Source of the DNA: Bacillus sp. FJAT-27264 | GTDB taxonomy: Bacteria; Bacillota; Bacilli; Paenibacillales; Paenibacillaceae | DNA length: 64,000 nucleotides | Assembly (NCBI RefSeq): GCF_001682855.1 | Contig: NZ_MAQW01000012.1 | Span: 620,001 to 684,000, forward strand | Direction: 5' to 3' | Part shown: in pieces, positions 42,437 through 50,802 of the stretch | Numbering within the stretch: the first letter of the stretch is position 1 | How the letters are laid out: every line of letters begins with the position of its first letter | Notes under the pieces: generated by a model | Databases searched by the model: none | Told to the model about the DNA's origin: nothing | Seen by the model: only the letters and a program-made list of their open reading frames with translations | Position numbers and translations under genes: made by a program

Positions 42437-44716
42437 CTAATGGCCTCTATTCTCTTTATGTTTCCAAGACTTATCTTTGTTCTTATCGTTGTTGCTAGCA
42501 ACATGTTTTCCAGTGATTCCCTGCTGCCCATTGCCTGGCACGAAGCCCGTCTGATCGACATTCCCAGTTCCGTTCGAACCGTTCTCGCTACCGTTGTTAC
42601 CAGTGCCGTTGCCGGTACTGTTGCCCCCCTGCTCGGGAGCGATAGCCGGATCACTCGTCGGCTGTTCAGATGGCGGTGGTTCCGTAGGCGTCTGGGTCGG
42701 GTCTGGTGTACGAGTCGGCTCTGGCAACGTCGGAACAGGAACCGTACCGTTCTTAGCATCCACATAGGACACAGGATACGTATCGTAAAGTTCACCATCG
42801 CGATAAATCAAGACTACACCATCTTTGTTCGGAGCGAGTAACATGTTAATGGAGAGTACTTGATTCTTAGTAATCGTCCGGGTACCCCACTCCTGCTTCT
42901 CACCGTTGTTGCGGGCATCCGCATACTCAATACGGATTTTGGTCTTCTTACCCTCCTGAGTCGGCGCAACCGGAAGATTATACGTGTAATTCAAGGCTTC
43001 CGGCGGGTATCCTGTACTCAAAGTAATGGTAATCTTCGTGCCTGGGGGAGTCGGAACTCCCTTATCATACGGCCACTGTTTAACGACCTTACCTTTGTCA
43101 ACAGAGAAGCTCGCCTCTTCCTTGACTTCCTCCAGAACAAGCTTTACTGCCTCTAGCTTCGCTCTGGCTTCCTTCTCCGTCAAGTTGATGAGATCTGGCA
43201 TCGTGACGCTTTCCTCACCTTTACTGAGAATCAGTGTAACCTGCACCGCCTCCGGGTCAAAGTCACTTGTAGGCAACGGATCTTGGGTAATAACCTTGCC
43301 AGCTGCTACATCAGAGCTCGTACGCGTATCCTGGGAAATGCGATTCTGTGCCACACCCAGATCAAGCAACTTTTTGACAGCCTCATCAAATGTATTGTTC
43401 GAGAGGTCCGGCATTTTAGTCAACGGCTTGGCCGTACTGACCGTGAGTTGAATCGATGTATTCTTCTTGACCTTCGTATTCTCCAGTTTGCTCTGCTTGT
43501 AGACAATGCCTTCCCCGTAGTTAGGGTTATAAATCTCGGTGACCGGTTCTTCGACCTCGATTCCCACCTCGGTCAGCTTCGCCTTGGCATCATTCAGTGA
43601 CAGGTTTATGACGTTTGGTACCGCCACCTCAGGGATAACCAGCTTCGCATTCACATACCATACTACACTCGCCATCGCGAGTAGAATCAGAAGTGTTAAT
43701 CCGATCCAGAGTGCCGGACGGCCCCACTTCTTCTTGCCGCTGGATACCGGAACCTCCGGCTCGTCGGAATGACGCATTCTCTCTGCGTTCCCACCCCGGT
43801 TCCCCTGTGTTCTCTGAATCGGCTTGATGGCGGGAATAATGCGCGTCTTGTCCTCATCATCATCATCCTGAAACTCGGCCTTTGGCTCGCTGCGCCGTTC
43901 AGGCAACAGACAGCCCTCCAGATCCTGCAGCATTTGTTTGGCTGACTGGTAGCGCTCCTCGGGGTTCTTGCGCATGGACCGCAAGATCACGTTCTCCACA
44001 CTTTGCGGAATCAGCGGGTTGAGCAGTCTTGGCTCCTCGAATTCCTCTTGAAGGTGCTTCAGAGCTACGCTGATCGGGCTTTCTCCCAGGAACGGCAGAC
44101 TGCCTGTCAGCATTTGATAGAGTACAATACCCAGAGAGTACAGATCCGACTTTTCCCCTGTTGCTACTCCCTTAGCATGCTCTGGCGAGAAATAATGCAC
44201 CGAGCCTACCACAGAGCCTGTCTGGGTGATTGTTGTAGATGTAACCGCACGCGCGATACCAAAATCCGTAACCTTGACACGCCCGTTGCGCCCAATAAGT
44301 ATATTATGAGGTTTGATGTCCCTGTGTATGATCTGATTCTGATGGGCGTGGTCAAGCGCATCGCAGATTTGGGAGGCAATGCGCACGGCCTCGTCCACCT
44401 GCAGCGGAGCCCGCTCCTTAATAATCTCATTCAGGTTCTTGCCTTCTACATACTCCATAACGATATAATGAATTTCATCTTCCTGCCCAACATCATAAAT
44501 GCTGACCACATTTGGATGAGACAGCGATGCGGCAGATTGCGCCTCCCGCCTAAACCGACGGATAAATTCCTCATCATGCACAAACTGACTGCGCAGCACT
44601 TTGATGGCGACGTTACGGTTCAATAAAATATCATGGGCCCTGTATACAAGCGCCATGCCGCCTCCACCGATTCGTTCGATGACTTGGTAACGGCCTCCCA
44701 ACTCGTGACCGATCAT
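42437..44716 (-). CDS. prkC: PASTA-domain Ser/Thr protein kinase
   Basis: The 759-residue protein has a Hanks-type kinase domain (about residues 10-270; GGGGMALVY glycine loop, HRDIKPHNIL catalytic loop, DFGIARA). A membrane helix lies near 335-355 (PALWIGLTLLILLAMASVVW). Three outer PASTA domains end in typical LxLSxG strands (about 365-575). A C-terminal domain and a Pro/Thr then Gly/Asn/Ser-rich tail follow. PrkC senses muropeptides and controls germination and wall metabolism. The ATG overlaps the stp stop by four bases, so kinase and phosphatase are coupled. Confidence 0.97.
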   Translation of the reverse strand: MIGHELGGRYQVIERIGGGGMALVYRAHDILLNRNVAIKVLRSQFVHDEEFIRRFRREAQSAASLSHPNVVSIYDVGQEDEIHYIVMEYVEGKNLNEIIKERAPLQVDEAVRIASQICDALDHAHQNQIIHRDIKPHNILIGRNGRVKVTDFGIARAVTSTTITQTGSVVGSVHYFSPEHAKGVATGEKSDLYSLGIVLYQMLTGSLPFLGESPISVALKHLQEEFEEPRLLNPLIPQSVENVILRSMRKNPEERYQSAKQMLQDLEGCLLPERRSEPKAEFQDDDDEDKTRIIPAIKPIQRTQGNRGGNAERMRHSDEPEVPVSSGKKKWGRPALWIGLTLLILLAMASVVWYVNAKLVIPEVAVPNVINLSLNDAKAKLTEVGIEVEEPVTEIYNPNYGEGIVYKQSKLENTKVKKNTSIQLTVSTAKPLTKMPDLSNNTFDEAVKKLLDLGVAQNRISQDTRTSSDVAAGKVITQDPLPTSDFDPEAVQVTLILSKGEESVTMPDLINLTEKEARAKLEAVKLVLEEVKEEASFSVDKGKVVKQWPYDKGVPTPPGTKITITLSTGYPPEALNYTYNLPVAPTQEGKKTKIRIEYADARNNGEKQEWGTRTITKNQVLSINMLLAPNKDGVVLIYRDGELYDTYPVSYVDAKNGTVPVPTLPEPTRTPDPTQTPTEPPPSEQPTSDPAIAPEQGGNSTGNGTGNNGSENGSNGTGNVDQTGFVPGNGQQGITGKHVASNNDKNKDKSWKHKENRGH

Positions 44717-45489
44717 CTACCCCACTCCTTTGTTTCGGGCACTGCGGCCTCTCCTTGATGTTCTAACATAGCGACGCTTATATTATCGCCGCCACCGGCA
44801 AGCAGGGCCAACTGCAGCAGGCGATCCGCCCGTTCTTCCAGCGAGATTTCTTGGATTCCCGCTACCTTCGCCAAATGCTCTGTGCTGACGAAATTACTCA
44901 AACCGTCACTACACAGTAACAGCACTTCCCCTGCCTCCAGCTTGATAGGGGCCAAATCGACGGAGGTCTCCGCATCCGTGCCCAGCGCTCTGGTCAGCAC
45001 ATTCTTCCGCGGATGGTTGTCTAGCTCCTCCAGGCTGATCTGGCCGTTCTTGAACAGCTCATTGACCAGCGTGTGATCCTCTGTTAGTTGGACTGCGTTA
45101 CCGTCTCTTATCATATAGGCTCTGCTGTCTCCAATATGGCCAATAAAACCGTTTGACCCGTTCAGCAAAACAGCAACGACGGTAGTCCCCATATTATGGT
45201 ACTTCTCGTCACTGGAAGCCTCTTTGAAAACAGTATCATTGGCTTTCAGAATGGCTGAAGAGAGCGTCGCACTCAGTTCTTCGCCGGAAACATCAGGTCC
45301 CAGATTATTCAGGGTGTCCTTTATCGATTCCAAAGCGAGCCTGCTTGCCGTGTCGCCCGCCAAATGCCCCCCCATTCCGTCTGCTATGATGCCAAGTGTG
45401 TAGCCGTAACGCGTAACGCCGATCCAGACTGAATCTTCATTGACAGAGCGCACCCGGCCAATGTCGCTGACATGAACTGTCCTGATCAA
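44713..45489 (-). CDS. stp: PP2C-type Ser/Thr phosphatase (PrpC/Stp)
   Basis: The 258-residue protein is a PP2C enzyme with the metal motifs VNEDSVW, GIIADGMGGHLAGDTAS, GHIGDSRAYMI, LLLCSDGLSNF and GGGDNIS. It reverses PrkC phosphorylation. It starts at TTG 45489, six bases after the rlmN stop, with GAGGTGAGG upstream, and is followed by prkC with a four-base overlap. Confidence 0.96.
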   Translation of the reverse strand: MIRTVHVSDIGRVRSVNEDSVWIGVTRYGYTLGIIADGMGGHLAGDTASRLALESIKDTLNNLGPDVSGEELSATLSSAILKANDTVFKEASSDEKYHNMGTTVVAVLLNGSNGFIGHIGDSRAYMIRDGNAVQLTEDHTLVNELFKNGQISLEELDNHPRKNVLTRALGTDAETSVDLAPIKLEAGEVLLLCSDGLSNFVSTEHLAKVAGIQEISLEERADRLLQLALLAGGGDNISVAMLEHQGEAAVPETKEWGR

Positions 45490-45495
45490 ATATCC

Positions 45496-46536
45496 TCACC
45501 TCAGATCCATATGTTTAGCGCGCAATTGTCCACATGCAGCCGCAATATCATGGCCCTGTTCACGACGAATGGTAACATTCACACCATGATCGGACAATAC
45601 ACGTTGAAACTCAAAGATATCCTTACGGGATGTACGCACATACTTGCGCTCAGGCACATGGTTGATCGGGATCAGATTGACGTGGCACAGCATGTTCTTC
45701 AGTACGCCCGCCAATTCCGCAGCATGCTCAGGCTGATCATTCACTCCGCCGATCAGGGCATACTCAAAACTAATACGACGTCCTGTCTTGGCTTGGTAGT
45801 AACGCAGGGATTCGATCACATCGTCAAAGGGGAAGCGGCGGTTAACCGGCATCAGCTTGGAGCGGAGCGCATCGTTCGGTGCATGGATGGAGATCGCCAG
45901 ATTGATCTGCGTATCCTCCTCGGCAAACTTGTAGATGTTGGGCACAATACCGCTTGTTGAGACCGTGATGTGACGCTGGCCGATGTTCAGGCCCTTCTCA
46001 TGAATCATGAGACGCAGGAATCTCATGGTTGCATCATAATTCTCGAAAGGTTCACCTGTGCCCATAATCACAATACTGCTTACCCGTTCTCCACGAGTGT
46101 CAAGAATCTGCTGGGAGCGAACCACTTGTGCTACGATCTCACCCGCCGTCAAATCCCGCTTCAATCCGCCAAGTGTCGAGGCGCAGAAGGTACAGCCAAC
46201 TCGGCAGCCTACCTGTGTAGTAACACAGACGCTATTACCGTAGTTGTGCTTCATAATAACGGTCTCGATGGCATGATCATCATGGAGACCGAACAGGAAC
46301 TTCACAGTACCATCCTTCGATTCCAGCTTCGTAATTTCAGTAAGGACGTCAATCGAGAACTGCTCACTTAGCTTGGTCCGCAACGCCTTGGATAAATTAC
46401 TCATGGATTCAAAATCATTCACACGCTTTACATACAGCCAATCAAAGATCTGTCCGCCCCTAAAAGCAGGCTCTCCGTTGTCTTTCGCCCATTGTTGCAA
46501 CTCTTCTAAAGAAAAATCATATATTAAAGGTTTCAT
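45496..46536 (-). CDS. rlmN: Dual-specificity rRNA/tRNA methyltransferase RlmN
   Basis: The 346-residue radical SAM enzyme carries the cluster motif C-x3-C-x2-C in GCRVGCTFCAS and the C-terminal catalytic Cys in AAACGQLRA. RlmN methylates C2 of A2503 in 23S rRNA and A37 of some tRNAs. The ATG at 46536 (MKPLIYDFSLEEL) fits family length; in-frame starts lie up to 48 bases upstream. A dispersed repeat unit lies about 80 bases upstream, after the rsmB terminator, so rlmN probably has its own promoter. Confidence 0.96.
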   Translation of the reverse strand: MKPLIYDFSLEELQQWAKDNGEPAFRGGQIFDWLYVKRVNDFESMSNLSKALRTKLSEQFSIDVLTEITKLESKDGTVKFLFGLHDDHAIETVIMKHNYGNSVCVTTQVGCRVGCTFCASTLGGLKRDLTAGEIVAQVVRSQQILDTRGERVSSIVIMGTGEPFENYDATMRFLRLMIHEKGLNIGQRHITVSTSGIVPNIYKFAEEDTQINLAISIHAPNDALRSKLMPVNRRFPFDDVIESLRYYQAKTGRRISFEYALIGGVNDQPEHAAELAGVLKNMLCHVNLIPINHVPERKYVRTSRKDIFEFQRVLSDHGVNVTIRREQGHDIAAACGQLRAKHMDLR

Positions 46537-46615
46537 TCGTATTGGCACCTGTTCTTTCATAAGGATATGCTTATTATTTCTCATTCTTTCTAGTTTAACA
46601 CAAATTTCAAAGGGG

Positions 46616-46716
46616 GCAAGTAGAAACGGCTTTGCCGTCCTTTATAGGGAAGGTATCCGTTTCAGCGAGAAATATAAGGATGATTCATAGCGTAAAACAT
46701 ATACATTCTTATATTT
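46616..46716 (-). repeat. Dispersed two-hairpin repeat, copy 1 (upstream of rlmN)
   Basis: This 101-base unit matches 54638-54738 at about nine of ten positions. It contains a GAAACGG/CCGTTTC hairpin (slightly eroded here) and a long AAATATAAGGATG-type inverted repeat near its far end. Orientation is given relative to the downstream genes. Confidence 0.9.
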
Positions 46717-46718
46717 CA

Positions 46719-46750
46719 AAAGAAAACCCGCCACACCGGGCCCGGCGGGC
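46719..46750 (-). terminator. Terminator of the def-fmt-rsmB transcript
   Basis: CCCGCC (46727-46732) and GGCGGG (46744-46749) around a CCGGGCCCGG core, followed on the minus strand by TTTTCTTTT. Confidence 0.75.
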
Positions 46751-46785
46751 GGGGTAGTAAAGGTTTTACCTTCGCCTTTATTATA

Positions 46786-48324
46786 TTACAAGATTCGCTG
46801 CAGTCGGGCAATATAGAACCCGTCACTGCCATAATGATGAGGCAGTAGCTGGATTCCCTGCCCTGCAGCAAGCGCCGTTCCCTCCAGGCGGTTCCAGACC
46901 TCCGAGGAGAAGGTTAACGGCACAAAATCAGGGTTGTGCTCCAGGAAGGAGGCCACGACTTCCCCGTTCTCGGCTTTCTCTGTCGTGCAGGTACTGTACA
47001 CCAGCACACCTCCCGGTTTAAGCAGTCGGGAGACCGACTGGAGCAGCTGCCGCTGAAGCGCAGATACGCTCTCGATATCCTCCGGTTGCTTGCGCCATTT
47101 CAAATCCGGCTTGCGGCGAATCACGCCAAGGCCGGAGCAAGGAGCATCGAGCAGGATTCTGTCGAAGGAGCCGGGCTCGAACCTCTGCTCTAGATCCAGA
47201 GCATCGGCACTTCCCGTCACGACACATTCCAGCCCAAGCCGCCTGGCCTGATCCGCAATCAATGCAGCTTTATGCGGATGCAGATCATTGGCATGAATCG
47301 TGCCTTCGTCTTTCATCAGCTCGCCCATATGCGAGGTTTTACCCCCTGGAGCGGCACAGCAGTCCAGCACTTTCATGCCAGGTTCCGGAGCCACGACCTC
47401 AGCCACCAGCATGGAGCTTTCATCCTGAACGGACAGATAGCCGTCCCGGTACCATGAGGTTAGCGCCGGATTGCCGCCACCCTTGATGACAATCCCGTAA
47501 GGACTGACCTTCGAAGGCGAAACCTCCAGCCCCTCTGCCGCCATCTTCTCCAGCAGACGTTCACGGCTGATCATCGTTGTGTTGACACGAACGCTGATGG
47601 CGGGAGGCTCATTATTGGAGGCACACATCGCCTCTGCCGTCTCCACACCATACTCGGCAATCCAGCGCTGTACTAGCCACAGTGGATGCGAGTGCTGAAT
47701 AGAAATACGCTTCGCCGGACCCAGATTCTCCGGCAACACAGGGAGGTCACCAGCGCGCAGCACGCTGCGCAGAACCCCGTTGACCATCCCGGAGATGCCC
47801 TGATGTCCACGCTTCTTGGCGATATTCACAGCTTCGTTCACGGCTGCATGCGATGGAACACGGTCAAGATACATAATCTGATACAGACTCAGGCGAAGCA
47901 GATTCCGTACCCATGGCTGTAGCTTGGCGATTCCCTTGCTGACGAACCCTTCCAGCACTTCATCCAGCGTGTTCATTCTGGAGATGGTGCCGTAGACCAG
48001 TTCGGTAGCCAGCCCTGTATCTTCCCGGCTCAGTGAAGATTTCTGCAAGCTGCTGTTCAGCAGCAGATTGCTGTAAGCGCCCTGCTGCTCCACTCTTACC
48101 AGCACATCCAAGGCCACTTCGCGGGCCGAGGCTGGTTTACCGCCGCCCTTGCTGCTGCCTGCACCGCTGGCTTTGCCAGCAGCGGCGTTCGCTGCGGTAG
48201 CTACTTTCCCTGCGGCTACCACTTTCCCTGCTGCGGCCACTTTCCCTGCGCCCGGCGGACGGCTTCCGCCCTGGCGGGGTCCGCGCTGACCATTCCGGCC
48301 TGCGCCATTACTCCCGCCGCTCAT
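46786..48324 (-). CDS. rsmB: 16S rRNA cytosine-967 C5-methyltransferase RsmB
   Basis: The 512-residue protein has a NusB-like N-domain (about residues 68-205) and a SAM methyltransferase domain with DCCAAPGGKTSHM, DAPCSGLGVIRRKPD (Cys nucleophile) and YSTCT. The first 65 residues are an unusual low-complexity Gly/Ala/Lys tail with repeated AAGKV units, absent from typical RsmB of about 445 residues. It overlaps fmt by four bases. The normal ATG at the NusB domain is lacking, so the tail is probably translated. Confidence 0.95.
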   Translation of the reverse strand: MSGGSNGAGRNGQRGPRQGGSRPPGAGKVAAAGKVVAAGKVATAANAAAGKASGAGSSKGGGKPASAREVALDVLVRVEQQGAYSNLLLNSSLQKSSLSREDTGLATELVYGTISRMNTLDEVLEGFVSKGIAKLQPWVRNLLRLSLYQIMYLDRVPSHAAVNEAVNIAKKRGHQGISGMVNGVLRSVLRAGDLPVLPENLGPAKRISIQHSHPLWLVQRWIAEYGVETAEAMCASNNEPPAISVRVNTTMISRERLLEKMAAEGLEVSPSKVSPYGIVIKGGGNPALTSWYRDGYLSVQDESSMLVAEVVAPEPGMKVLDCCAAPGGKTSHMGELMKDEGTIHANDLHPHKAALIADQARRLGLECVVTGSADALDLEQRFEPGSFDRILLDAPCSGLGVIRRKPDLKWRKQPEDIESVSALQRQLLQSVSRLLKPGGVLVYSTCTTEKAENGEVVASFLEHNPDFVPLTFSSEVWNRLEGTALAAGQGIQLLPHHYGSDGFYIARLQRIL

Positions 48325-49265
48325 CCTAGCACCGTGCCAGGCTTCATTGCTGCCCCGCGGCTGAAGTCAGCGGCACTCATGGCCTTTTTGCCTGCCGGCT
48401 GCACCGTCGTCAAAAGCAAGCTGCCGTCGCCGGTCTTCACCTCGACGCCTTGTGCTTCCACCGCCAGCACCGTGCCTGGTGCGGCCTGACCGCCGTTCCC
48501 GGTAGAAGCCAGCGAAGGATTAGTCGCTGCCCATACCTTGAACGTCTCCCCGTTCCAGAGGGTAAACGCGCCGGAGAACGGCACGAGCCCACGAATACGG
48601 TTATAGATGTCACGTGAAGACACGTTCCAGTCTATGCGCTCATCCTCGCGGCTCAGGTTCGGCGCATAGGTAGCTTCGCTCTCCTCCTGCACCACCGCGT
48701 CCACACGACCGGCCGCAAGGCGAGGCATTTCAGCCTTTAGCAGATCACGTCCAGCCACGCTCAGCTTCTCGAACAGATCTCCAGAGGTGTCCCCGTCTTC
48801 GATCGGCACCTCAACACGAGAGATCATATCGCCGGTATCGAGTCCTTCTGCCATATACATCAGAGTTACACCTGTGACCTTTTCACCATTAATAATCGAG
48901 CGCTGGATCGGAGCACCACCACGATACTTCGGCAAAAGTGAGCCGTGTACGTTCACACAGCCGTTCTGCGGCAGATCCAGAACGGATTTGGGCAGAATCT
49001 GCCCATAAGCTGCGGTAACAATCAAATCCGGCGCGTAAGTCGCCAATTCAGCCACCGCTTCCGGACGGCGCAAACGTTCCGGTTGAAGCACTGGAAGACC
49101 CAGTGCCAGCGCCGCTTCTTTGACCGGAGAAGGGGTCAGCGTTTTTTTTCGGCCCTGAGGCCGATCCGGCTGGGTGAGAACAGCTACAACCTCGTAGCCC
49201 TCTTCCACCAGCATTTGTAGACTAGGCACGGCAAAAGCCGGGGTTCCCATGAATACTATCTTCAT
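48321..49265 (-). CDS. fmt: Methionyl-tRNA formyltransferase
   Basis: The 314-residue protein has MKIVFMGTPAFAVPSLQ, VNVHGSLLPKYRGGAPIQ (the SLLPxxRG motif with catalytic His) and the C-terminal OB-like domain (SREDERIDWN, GTVLAVEAQGVEVKTGDG). It formylates initiator Met-tRNA. The ATG at 49265 follows GAGGAG, four bases after the def stop. An ATG upstream is excluded because it lies in def. Confidence 0.97.
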   Translation of the reverse strand: MKIVFMGTPAFAVPSLQMLVEEGYEVVAVLTQPDRPQGRKKTLTPSPVKEAALALGLPVLQPERLRRPEAVAELATYAPDLIVTAAYGQILPKSVLDLPQNGCVNVHGSLLPKYRGGAPIQRSIINGEKVTGVTLMYMAEGLDTGDMISRVEVPIEDGDTSGDLFEKLSVAGRDLLKAEMPRLAAGRVDAVVQEESEATYAPNLSREDERIDWNVSSRDIYNRIRGLVPFSGAFTLWNGETFKVWAATNPSLASTGNGGQAAPGTVLAVEAQGVEVKTGDGSLLLTTVQPAGKKAMSAADFSRGAAMKPGTVLG

Positions 49266-49269
49266 CAGA

Positions 49270-49755
49270 TCACTCCTCGGATTCGCTGTGTTCAGCCGTA
49301 TATTCGTATACCTTCTCGGCAATGTCAGTGAACAATACGCCGTTCAGATGGTCAATCTCATGTTGAAAGGCCCGGGCAAGCAAGCCGCTGCCGGTAATTG
49401 TAATTTCTTTGCCTTCACGGTCAAGACCACGTACGGTGACTGTCTCCGCACGGCGGACATCACCATTAAGACCAGGGATGCTGAGGCATCCTTCCGGTCC
49501 GAGCTGCTCGCCTTCAGTAGAAACAATTTCCGGATTGATCATTTTGATCAGACCATGCTCTTCATCAGCATCCACCACAATCAGGCGTTTCAAAATGCCG
49601 ACCTGCGGCGCAGCAAGACCAACGCCCTCCGCGTCATACATCGTGTCTGCCATATCATCAAGCAACTTTTGCACATTTGGCGTTACAGCCTTTACTTCTT
49701 TTGCTATTTTGTGAAGCACTTCATCCGGTTCTTTTACAATTAAACGTATTGCCAT
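49270..49755 (-). CDS. def: Peptide deformylase
   Basis: The 161-residue enzyme has the three motifs GVGLAAPQVG, EGCLSIPG (metal Cys) and HEIDHLNG (two metal His and the catalytic Glu). It removes the formyl group from new proteins and works with fmt downstream. The ATG at 49755 begins MAIRLIVKEP; the frame continues upstream without a ribosome site. First gene of a def-fmt-rsmB operon, separated from priA by more than 1 kb. Confidence 0.96.
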   Translation of the reverse strand: MAIRLIVKEPDEVLHKIAKEVKAVTPNVQKLLDDMADTMYDAEGVGLAAPQVGILKRLIVVDADEEHGLIKMINPEIVSTEGEQLGPEGCLSIPGLNGDVRRAETVTVRGLDREGKEITITGSGLLARAFQHEIDHLNGVLFTDIAEKVYEYTAEHSESEE

Positions 49756-49890
49756 TTCAACAACACCATCCCTGTTCTGATACATGTTTGTATTTTTAAT
49801 TTTATAAAGATATAGAAAAAGCATTTAGAACACAACGTCATTTCGAAAATGACGCCGACGTCTAAATAACAGACTTCTAGAATCCTACGG

Positions 49891-49950
49891 GTCACTTTGT
49901 AGCTGGAGGGCCATTTTGTTACTGGAAGGCCCTTTTGCAGCCTAAGTGAC
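49891..49950. repeat. Nested inverted repeat
   Basis: Outer arms GTCACTT (49891-49897) and AAGTGAC (49944-49950) enclose inner GGGCC (49908-49912) and GGCCC (49928-49932). The inner half is also a direct repeat of GTAGCTGGAGGGCC and GTTACTGGAAGGCC. Confidence 0.7.
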
Positions 49951-50160
49951 AAAATGAATCCTTGACTCAAAAGGATTTCACTCATTCAGGCGACTAATGC
50001 GCCGAAAAACTCAACTTCACTCGAAAAGGGTCTAGGAATAGTAAGAATAACGGGAATAACTCCTGTTATTATGATTCCATTCTCTTCTTTTCTAAAAATA
50101 GCTGGAAAAACTCCCGTTAATCACCTCATAACTATACAATTACGGTAAAAAGAGATTTTT

Positions 50161-50179
50161 AACGGGAGAAATTCCCGTT
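50161..50179. repeat. Inverted repeat AACGGGA/TCCCGTT
   Basis: Perfect seven-base arms with a five-base loop. Related AACGGGA or TCCTGTTAT half-units occur at about 50048-50070, 50111-50120 and 50209-50232. Confidence 0.75.
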
Positions 50180-50439
50180 ATTCAAGACAAATAAGGAGAA
50201 AGAAGAGAATTAACGGTATATTTTCCTGTTATTAAAGTCCCTGTTAAGCTCGAACATGGGCTCAGGCGGGTATTCCCGTGAAGTGTGAACTGCGGTCGTT
50301 CTTGCTCCCCAAATTCATCAAGGTTAAACCCACTCTATTCGCCGAGCTTAAGAATGAACAGCTATGGAAGTGTTATACAAGGCACACATGAACCACAAGA
50401 TACGCAAGATACCTAAGAACCTAAGATTCCAAGACGCCT

Positions 50440-50690
50440 GAGATGCTGGAGACGCTTAAGTTACTTGAGTTACTTCAGTCACCTGAGTACCTGAGTTACC
50501 TGAGTTACCTGAGTCACCTGAGTCACCTGAGTCACTTGAGTCACTTGAGTCACTTGAGTTACTTAAGTCACTTGGAGTTACTTGAGTCACTTGAGTCACC
50601 TGAGTCACCTGAGTCACTTGGTGTTACTTGAGACACCTGAGTTACCTAAGTTACCTGGGTCACCTGAGTTACCTGGGTTATCTCAAGCTA
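50440..50690. repeat. Degenerate 9-bp tandem repeat, unit CACCTGAGT/CACTTGAGT
   Basis: About 25 units of [CT]AC[CT]TGAGT run with few indels across some 240 bases, fading into related text on both sides. In one plus-strand frame it reads H/Y-L-S tripeptides. Confidence 0.9.
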
Positions 50691-50802
50691 CACCCTTGAC
50701 CACAAAGGAATCCACCCATCACCGATCCAGAACCTTAGATTTTCAAGTTCACATTAGATAACCCTACAATCATTCTTTTGCCTATTGTAACACGATCCCG
50801 CC

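Larger units (their letters stand above)
49756..50802. other. 1-kb gene-free def-priA interval with palindromes and tandem repeats
   Basis: No credible gene. Palindromes lie at 49836-49854, 49891-49950, 49957-49977 and 50161-50179, the motif CGGGA/TCCCG recurs at about 50050-50280, and a 9-bp tandem repeat fills about 50440-50690. An open frame at 50443-50631 is only the repeat read through and lacks a ribosome site. Confidence 0.7.

Noticed and set aside
50443-50631. Open frame of 62 codons on the plus strand
   Set aside because: It is the 9-bp tandem repeat read as H/Y-L-S tripeptides; no ribosome site and no other support.
50440-50690. CRISPR array
   Set aside because: The repeat is 9 bp and continuous, without unique spacers or any cas gene.
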